In this document: one piece after another, positions 4,314 through 8,740 of the stretch
How the letters are laid out: each line of letters begins with the position of its first letter
How positions within the stretch are numbered: position 1 is the first letter of the stretch
Assembly: GCA_030037575.1 (NCBI GenBank)
Contig: JASHRB010000248.1
Location: forward strand, 1 to 8,740
Reading direction: 5' to 3'
Source: Candidatus Sulfotelmatobacter sp.
GTDB taxonomy: Bacteria; Acidobacteriota; Terriglobia; Terriglobales; Acidobacteriaceae
Length of the DNA stretch: 8,740 nucleotides
Notes under the pieces: model-generated
Databases searched by the model: none
Seen by the model: the letters and a program-made list of their open reading frames with translations, nothing else
What the model was told of the DNA's origin: nothing
Made by a program: the position numbers and the translations under genes

Positions 4314-5410
4314 ACGCTCGCAACAAGTTCTTCACGCTGCTGGGCATCATCTTTGTGATCGCCGCGGGCTATTACTACTTTTCCACCGATCATTCGCGAG
4401 ACCTCGTGCTCATCGGAACGGTCGACGCCAATCAGGTCATCGTCAGCGCGCAAGTCGAGGGCCGCATTCAGAAACTGCTGGTCGATGAAGGCACGCCGGT
4501 GAAGGCCGGGGATTTGATCGCGGTGCTGGATCCCGCGGAACTGAGGACGCAGGAAGCGGCGGCCACCGCCAACATGGCCAGCCTGCGCGACAAAGTCGCG
4601 CAGATGGAACACACCGAACGGTCCACATCCGGTTCTACCGCGAGCGACGTGGCCAATGCCCAAGCCAAACTCGATTCTGCAAAGGCGCAACTGTTGCAGG
4701 CGCAAGCTGCACTCGATCGCACCCAAAGCGACAGCCGCCGCGTGATCGAGCTGGCCCAAGCGGGGGTGGAATCCGACCAGGACCGGGTGCAGGCAGAAAC
4801 GAACTTGCAGGCCGCCCAAGCGACGGTACAAGCGCAGCAGGAACTGGTGAAAGCCGCGCAGGCCGACCTGCGCTCGGCCGTGGCGCGCACGCAACAGGCC
4901 AACGCCGCCAAAAGCACGGTGGAATCGACCGAAGCCGATCTGAAAAATGCCGTCGCGCAAAAGAACCAGGCCGCGGTAAGACTGGGTTACACCAATATTT
5001 ACGCGCCGGTGAGCGGCACGGTTTCGGTTCGGGCGGCGCGCCAGGGAGAAGTGGTCAACATCGGAGCGCCCATCGTCACCGTCGTCGATCTCACCGACAC
5101 CTGGGCCCGCGTGGCCCTTCCCGAGACCTACGCCGATCACATCGGCTACGGCGATGTTTTGCGCATCCGCATGCCCGGAGGACTGATCACCCAGGGCAGA
5201 GTATTTTTCAAAGGGGTGGAGGGTGACTTCGCCACCCAGCGTGACGTCAGCCGCCGCAAGCGCGACATCAAGACCATCATTCTCAAAGTCCGTCTGCACA
5301 ATCCGAAGGGCGCGTTCGTGCCGGGAATGACGGCGGAAGTGCTGGTCTCGCCGGCCCAGTTGAACGGCGAAAGCAATCCCCAGAGCGCCTCGGCGGCGGA
5401 GCAGCGATGA
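4310..5410 (+). CDS. HlyD/YbhG-type membrane fusion protein (periplasmic adaptor)
   Basis: This 366-residue protein starts with a short cytoplasmic end and one transmembrane segment at about 7-24 (FFTLLGIIFVIAAGYYYF), which anchors it in the inner membrane. The first half of the biotinyl-lipoyl-like domain follows at about 36-75 (VIVSAQVEGRIQKLLVDEG). A long Ala/Gln-rich coiled-coil hairpin spans about 80-225, the second lipoyl half is LGYTNIYAPVSGTV at about 226-239, and a beta-barrel region runs to about 350. This is the standard order for adaptors that link an inner-membrane ABC exporter to the outer membrane, so a Gram-negative envelope is implied. AGGAG lies seven bases before the ATG. 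The gene overlaps both neighbours by ATGA, showing tight co-translation with TetR and the ATPase. The Gln/Ala-rich C-terminal tail looks disordered. Confidence 0.92.
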   Translation: MNARNKFFTLLGIIFVIAAGYYYFSTDHSRDLVLIGTVDANQVIVSAQVEGRIQKLLVDEGTPVKAGDLIAVLDPAELRTQEAAATANMASLRDKVAQMEHTERSTSGSTASDVANAQAKLDSAKAQLLQAQAALDRTQSDSRRVIELAQAGVESDQDRVQAETNLQAAQATVQAQQELVKAAQADLRSAVARTQQANAAKSTVESTEADLKNAVAQKNQAAVRLGYTNIYAPVSGTVSVRAARQGEVVNIGAPIVTVVDLTDTWARVALPETYADHIGYGDVLRIRMPGGLITQGRVFFKGVEGDFATQRDVSRRKRDIKTIILKVRLHNPKGAFVPGMTAEVLVSPAQLNGESNPQSASAAEQR

Positions 5411-6453
5411 CGGGGGATGCCAAAGTTAAAAGCAACGGCGGGGCCCCGGCTGCCGCCGTGCATGCCATCGAAGTCGAGCACATTGTGAAGAAGTACGGCG
5501 AATTCACTGCGGTCAACGATATTTCCTTCCACGTGAGCGACGGAGAAATTTTCGGATTGCTCGGGCCCAACGGAGCCGGGAAGTCAACCTTGATTCGCAT
5601 GATGACCACGCTGATTCCGATTACCTCGGGACGCGCCCTCATCGCCGGCCACGACGTTGCCAAACAGGCCGACGCCGCGCGGCGGATGATTGGCGTGATT
5701 CCGCAGGCACTTACCAGCGATCTCGACTTGACCGTCGAAGAGAATCTGAACATCTACGCCAAGCTCTACGATGTGCCGGCCAAACAGCGACAACGCTCGA
5801 TCGAAGAACTGCTCGGCCTGGTCGATTTGAGCAAATGGCGCGATGCCCAGACCAAGACTCTTTCCGGGGGCATGCGGCGGCGTTTGGAGATTGCGCGTGG
5901 GCTGGTGCATCACCCCAGAATATTTTTTCTGGATGAACCGACGACGGGACTGGATCCGGTGTCGCGGGTTGCGGTGTGGGAGATGCTGGGAAATATCAAG
6001 ACCCAGCGGCAGCTCACCATCCTGATCACCACCCACTACATGGACGAGGCGGACCGGCTCTGCGACCGCATTGCGATCGTCGATCACGGCAAACTGGTCG
6101 CGCTCGATGCGCCCATGGCGCTCAAGGCCAACGTGCCGGGATCGAATGTCATTGAGGTGCAGTTTGAGAATCCACCGGCCGATTGGGAGCAGCGCCTGCG
6201 GGGGCTCGGTGAGGTCACCTCCGTGCAACCCGAAGGCGCCGGCATGTTTCGCGTGCTTACGGGCAACGGCTCGCGCACCACCACCCAGCTGGTCGAAATG
6301 GCGGTGCAGGCCGGGGTGGCGGTGAAATCGCTTTCCGTACAAAACACCACGCTGGACGACGTTTTCGTGCATTACACGGGCCGTCAACTGCGCGACGAAC
6401 TGCAGAAGGCATACGGCTTCGTGATGCCGCAAAGGCCGGGACTCCAGCCCTGA
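5407..6453 (+). CDS. ABC exporter ATPase subunit (DrrA/NatA/YbhF type)
   Basis: The 348-residue protein has one nucleotide-binding domain with all motifs intact: Walker A GPNGAGKS at 53-60, Q-loop glutamine at 100, signature LSGGM at 152-156, Walker B IFFLDEP at 172-178 with catalytic E177, and the switch histidine H210 in ITTHYMDEADRL. The C-terminal extension ends with TLDDVFVHYTGRQLRD, typical of DrrA/NatA-like ATPases of ABC-2 exporters. YbhF of E. coli carries two such domains, whereas this protein has one, so it should act as a homodimer. The first 20 residues are low-complexity; the ATG overlaps the upstream stop (ATGA) and a GGAG lies five bases before it. It energises export by the permease encoded 39 bases downstream. 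Substrate unknown; drugs, lipids or other hydrophobic compounds are usual for the family. Confidence 0.94.
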   Translation: MTGDAKVKSNGGAPAAAVHAIEVEHIVKKYGEFTAVNDISFHVSDGEIFGLLGPNGAGKSTLIRMMTTLIPITSGRALIAGHDVAKQADAARRMIGVIPQALTSDLDLTVEENLNIYAKLYDVPAKQRQRSIEELLGLVDLSKWRDAQTKTLSGGMRRRLEIARGLVHHPRIFFLDEPTTGLDPVSRVAVWEMLGNIKTQRQLTILITTHYMDEADRLCDRIAIVDHGKLVALDAPMALKANVPGSNVIEVQFENPPADWEQRLRGLGEVTSVQPEGAGMFRVLTGNGSRTTTQLVEMAVQAGVAVKSLSVQNTTLDDVFVHYTGRQLRDELQKAYGFVMPQRPGLQP

Positions 6454-6492
6454 GCCGGCTGCGGGCGAGAAGGGTTGTGAATTGAGAAATTT

Positions 6493-7605
6493 ATGAATCG
6501 AATGATGGCCATCGTGGAGCGCGAAATGCGCAAATTCTTCCGATCACCGGCTCTCATGCTGGCGTCCATGATCTTTCCTTTGGTGCAGCTCATTATTTTG
6601 GGCAACGCATTCGGGGGAAAGATACGCGACGCCAGAGTCGCGATTGTCGACGAGGACGGCGGTCCGCAGGCGCTGCGCGTGCGCGAGGCCTTCGATTCCG
6701 TGCGGGCAAACATCCGCACCTTTGTGCCGCTCGATTACGACAATGACAAGCAGGCCATGGAGGACGTCCGCAACGGAAAGCTGCAGGGAGCGGTCATTAT
6801 TCCGCCGCAGTATTCGCGGCGCGTCTATGCGGAGAACCATCCGCAAATCGCAGTGGTGGTCGATAACAGCGACAATTTCATGAGTTCGGCGATCGAGTCG
6901 GAGCTGACCGATCTCGTGGACACGCTGAATCAGCCTGCGGTTTCGCCGCGAATCCTCCAGCAAACGGCGTTGTCGATTGTCGAGCTGTACCCGTACATCG
7001 AGTACATGAAATATCTGCTGCCGGGATCGCTGGTGCTGGCCATGTTTGTTTCGGTCATGATCGGCGGGGGAATGCTGTACATCGACGATAAGGCGCGCGG
7101 CGTGCACGAAGGCTATCTGGTAACGCCCATCACCAAGCTGGAATTGGTGCTCGGATTAAATCTTGCCGGCGCAATCAAGGCGGTGATGACGGGAGCAATC
7201 ATTGTTGCCATCGGATCCATGCTCGCCGGGGTGGGCACGATTTTTAATCCGTTCGCGGTTGTCGGCCTGGTGATCATGATCCTGCTGACATCTTTGGCTC
7301 TGAACACGATGATGTTCCTGCTCATGGTGCGGATCGAAGATCCGCTGGTGCCGCGAGCCATGTTCGGCATTCTCAACACCCTGTTGTTTTTTCCCAGCGG
7401 TTCGGTCTATCCCATCCAGGCTTTCCCCAAGTGGCTGCGGGCCATCGCGCGAGTCGATCCTTTCACCTATGCGGTCGATGGATTCAAGTGCCTGCTGCTT
7501 AAAGAGACCCCTTTGGCAGCGGTGTGGGGCGACATCCTGTTCCTCTCGCTCTTTGCCGCTGGCACTCTGGCCATCGCCATCCCGCTGTTTAAGCGCACGC
7601 TGTAA
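6493..7605 (+). CDS. ABC-2 type permease of the efflux system
   Basis: The 370-residue product has the ABC-2 layout: a cytoplasmic amphipathic start (AIVEREMRKFFRSP), a first transmembrane helix at about 22-40, a large extracytoplasmic domain at about 41-170, and five more helices near 176-195, 222-245, 253-278, 288-310 and 345-365. The loop RGVHEGYLVTPIT (202-214) is the motif that contacts the ATPase in this family. It pairs with the ATPase 39 bases upstream, from which it is separated by a short gap rather than an overlap. A GAGAA lies four bases before the ATG; M4 or M5 are possible alternative starts. Related ybh operons encode two permeases, but here only one is seen, so a homodimer is expected. 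The coding region ends the operon with no convincing intrinsic terminator. Confidence 0.92.
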   Translation: MNRMMAIVEREMRKFFRSPALMLASMIFPLVQLIILGNAFGGKIRDARVAIVDEDGGPQALRVREAFDSVRANIRTFVPLDYDNDKQAMEDVRNGKLQGAVIIPPQYSRRVYAENHPQIAVVVDNSDNFMSSAIESELTDLVDTLNQPAVSPRILQQTALSIVELYPYIEYMKYLLPGSLVLAMFVSVMIGGGMLYIDDKARGVHEGYLVTPITKLELVLGLNLAGAIKAVMTGAIIVAIGSMLAGVGTIFNPFAVVGLVIMILLTSLALNTMMFLLMVRIEDPLVPRAMFGILNTLLFFPSGSVYPIQAFPKWLRAIARVDPFTYAVDGFKCLLLKETPLAAVWGDILFLSLFAAGTLAIAIPLFKRTL

Positions 7606-7702
7606 CCCTGCCAAATCAGGAGCGCATTAGGGATGGCGTGACCATCGCTGCGCAAAACCCTCAATTTCTGGCCGCGTCCTCGGCCACGACTCGCGCGGGA
7701 GC

Positions 7703-7732
7703 TTTCAACTTGCGCTGGGTGTCCATTATGCT
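7703..7732 (+). promoter_or_regulatory. Candidate promoter for the small membrane protein gene
   Basis: TTTCAA (7703-7708) and TATGCT (7727-7732) are separated by 18 bases and are moderate matches to -35 and -10 boxes. Transcription would then begin within a few bases of the ATG at 7741, suggesting a leaderless or nearly leaderless message. This fits the lack of a ribosome binding site there. Confidence 0.3.
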
Positions 7733-7740
7733 AGACAGCG

Positions 7741-8199
7741 ATGACCTTGCTGGACGCCAAAGAGTATCATCCGGAAAAAGAGCGGCGCACCAGGGTGCGC
7801 ATCGTTTCCGCAATGATTGTCCTGATGGTGCTGGCGGTGGCCGGCTGGCTGAATCGCTTCTGGCCGCAGAAGCGCATCGCCAATGAGTTTTTCTCCGCCT
7901 TGCAAGCCCAGAATTTTGCCAAGGCCTACGGCATTTATTACGCCGATCCCGACTGGCAGCAGCACCCGCAAAAGCACGCCCAGTATCCCTTCCCTGAATT
8001 CATGCAGGATTGGGGCCGGGGCGGGCAGTGGGGCTTGGTGAGGAGCTACAAAATTTACGGAGCCAGCAACTGCCCCGGCGGGGGCAGCGGAGTAGTGATT
8101 GATTTGATCGTGAACGATCGCGCCGAGCACGCGCAGTTGTATGTGGACAAGACCGATAAAACCATCAGCTCACCACCGTGCGACCTTGAATTTCGCTGA
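7741..8199 (+). CDS. Hypothetical single-pass membrane-anchored protein
   Basis: I do not recognise a named family. The 152-residue product has a charged cytoplasmic N-terminus (KERRTRVR), one transmembrane helix at about 19-37 (VRIVSAMIVLMVLAVAGWL) and a soluble domain of about 110 residues, probably outside the cytoplasm. That domain begins ANEFFSALQAQNFAKAYGIYY, a helix pair like the start of NTF2-like/DUF4878-type cone domains, and continues with beta-prone segments (YKIYGASN, GVVIDLIVN, AQLYVDKTDK). Two cysteines (C111, C147) could form a disulfide. No ribosome binding site precedes the ATG, and a near-leaderless promoter is plausible. The 3' end overlaps the convergent fabD by 35 bases. 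It is 135 bases from the efflux permease and probably a separate unit. The gene is likely real because the protein is well organised; its function is unknown. Confidence 0.72.
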   Translation: MTLLDAKEYHPEKERRTRVRIVSAMIVLMVLAVAGWLNRFWPQKRIANEFFSALQAQNFAKAYGIYYADPDWQQHPQKHAQYPFPEFMQDWGRGGQWGLVRSYKIYGASNCPGGGSGVVIDLIVNDRAEHAQLYVDKTDKTISSPPCDLEFR

Positions 8200-8740
8200 T
8201 GCCCAAAGCGCCCTTATCGCTTCTGGCAAAATGCTCCACGGTTCTGAGCAGAGCCGCCTCATCGCCGACGCTCAGGCAGATCTTTGAGCGATCGATCTGC
8301 CGCAGCAGACCGCACAAGACCTTTCCCGGCCCAATTTCGATGAAGGTTTGAACACCCTCGCCGATGAGCACGCGCATGCTCCGTTCCCACTGCACCGCCG
8401 CGGTGACTTGCGCTAGCAGAGTCGCGCGGGCGCGCAATTCATCGCGCACCAGCGACGCATCCACATTGCAGGCCAGCGGATACACGGGTTTCTGCATCTT
8501 GAGCCGATTCAATTCAGGCTCCAGCCGATCCTGCGCAGGTTGCATGAGCGCGCAATGGAAGGGGGCGCTTACCGGCAGCACTTTGGCGCGCTTGGCCCCG
8601 CGCTCGTCAGCCAGCTTCACCCCACGCTCGACTGCCCCGGCATTTCCGGAAATAACAATCTGTTCCGGCGAATTGATATTGGCCGGTGAACAAACTTCGC
8701 CTTGCGCAGCCTCCTGGCAGACTTGCACCACTTGCTCCAA
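8165..8740 (-). CDS. fabD: Malonyl-CoA:ACP transacylase, C-terminal part (5' end beyond window)
   Basis: FabD moves the malonyl group from CoA to acyl carrier protein in the cytoplasm, supplying type II fatty acid synthesis. The 191 visible residues match the C-terminal two thirds: CSPANINSPEQIVISGN, then VSAPFHCALMQPAQDRLEPE with the catalytic histidine (E. coli H201), then AVQWERSMRVLIGEGVQTF and EIGPGKVLCGL (E. coli EVGPGKVLTGL). The nucleophilic serine (GHSLGE) and the malonate-binding arginine lie to the right of the window. The frame reaches the edge at a TTG, which is an internal leucine codon and not a start. About 18 C-terminal residues beyond the usual fold end within the convergent membrane protein gene, overlapping it by 35 bases. 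No fabG or acpP follows, so fabD is the last gene of its unit. Confidence 0.95.
   Translation of the reverse strand: MEQVVQVCQEAAQGEVCSPANINSPEQIVISGNAGAVERGVKLADERGAKRAKVLPVSAPFHCALMQPAQDRLEPELNRLKMQKPVYPLACNVDASLVRDELRARATLLAQVTAAVQWERSMRVLIGEGVQTFIEIGPGKVLCGLLRQIDRSKICLSVGDEAALLRTVEHFARSDKGALGISEIQGRTVVS

Noticed and set aside
4160..5299. A 379-codon open frame on the minus strand opposite the membrane fusion protein.
   Set aside because: It is the antisense of a clear HlyD-type gene. Its translation is His/Arg/Gly-rich with no recognisable domain, as expected for a shadow frame in GC-rich DNA.
5584..6432. A 282-codon open frame on the minus strand opposite the ABC ATPase.
   Set aside because: The ATPase on the plus strand has all its motifs. 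The antisense product is low-quality His/Arg-rich sequence without a domain.
7606..7625. A CCTG/CAGG hairpin right after the permease stop as operon terminator.
   Set aside because: The stem is only four base pairs and no T-run follows.
8738..8740. The TTG at the right edge as the start codon of fabD.
   Set aside because: The catalytic serine region of FabD is missing, so the frame must continue past the window and this codon is internal.

Overview
The window is GC-rich, densely coded bacterial chromosome. Several features together suggest an acidobacterium (Acidobacteriota, Terriglobia-like): a tandem pair of DUF507 genes, a threonine-synthase-like enzyme with an N-terminal zinc ribbon behind a SAM-I riboswitch, and the general codon and GC character. 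This taxonomic guess rests on recalled family distribution, not on a marker gene.

Layout. Positions 1-610 hold a minus-strand toxin-antitoxin-like pair in HigBA order: a RelE/HigB-type toxin (245-556), then a helix-turn-helix antitoxin that runs off the left edge (1-209). Positions 612-770 (+) hold what looks like the C-terminal stub of a TauE/SafE-type membrane transporter with no 5' part. Positions 798-1348 (-) hold two overlapping DUF507 genes. The 476-base gap 1349-1824 holds a promoter candidate, a UUCG-capped hairpin, a well-conserved SAM-I riboswitch (1577-1694) and a likely expression platform. The riboswitch leads into a two-gene unit: a threonine-synthase-like PLP enzyme (1825-3162) and a CysO-like ubiquitin-fold sulfur carrier (3177-3458), closed by an intrinsic terminator (3486-3510). 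Next comes a self-contained efflux operon of TetR regulator, HlyD/YbhG-type membrane fusion protein, ABC ATPase and ABC-2 permease (3555-7605), with a palindromic operator candidate just before the TetR start. A small single-pass membrane protein (7741-8199, +) follows. It converges on, and overlaps, the 3' end of fabD (8165-8740, -), which is cut by the right edge.

How the genes work together. The most interesting unit is riboswitch + ThrC-like enzyme + CysO-like carrier. A SAM-I riboswitch normally shuts down methionine and sulfur genes when SAM is plentiful. That logic does not suit an ordinary threonine synthase. It does suit an enzyme that takes O-phosphohomoserine plus sulfur from a carrier-protein thiocarboxylate to make homocysteine, by analogy with CysM/CysO (cysteine) and the HcyS system (homocysteine). 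The carrier ends in Gly-Gly-Lys-Arg, so the diglycine would have to be exposed by proteolysis before activation. This role is inferred, not shown. The TetR-HlyD-ABC-ABC operon resembles E. coli ybhGFSR with its TetR regulator CecR (YbiH), except that only one permease gene is present.
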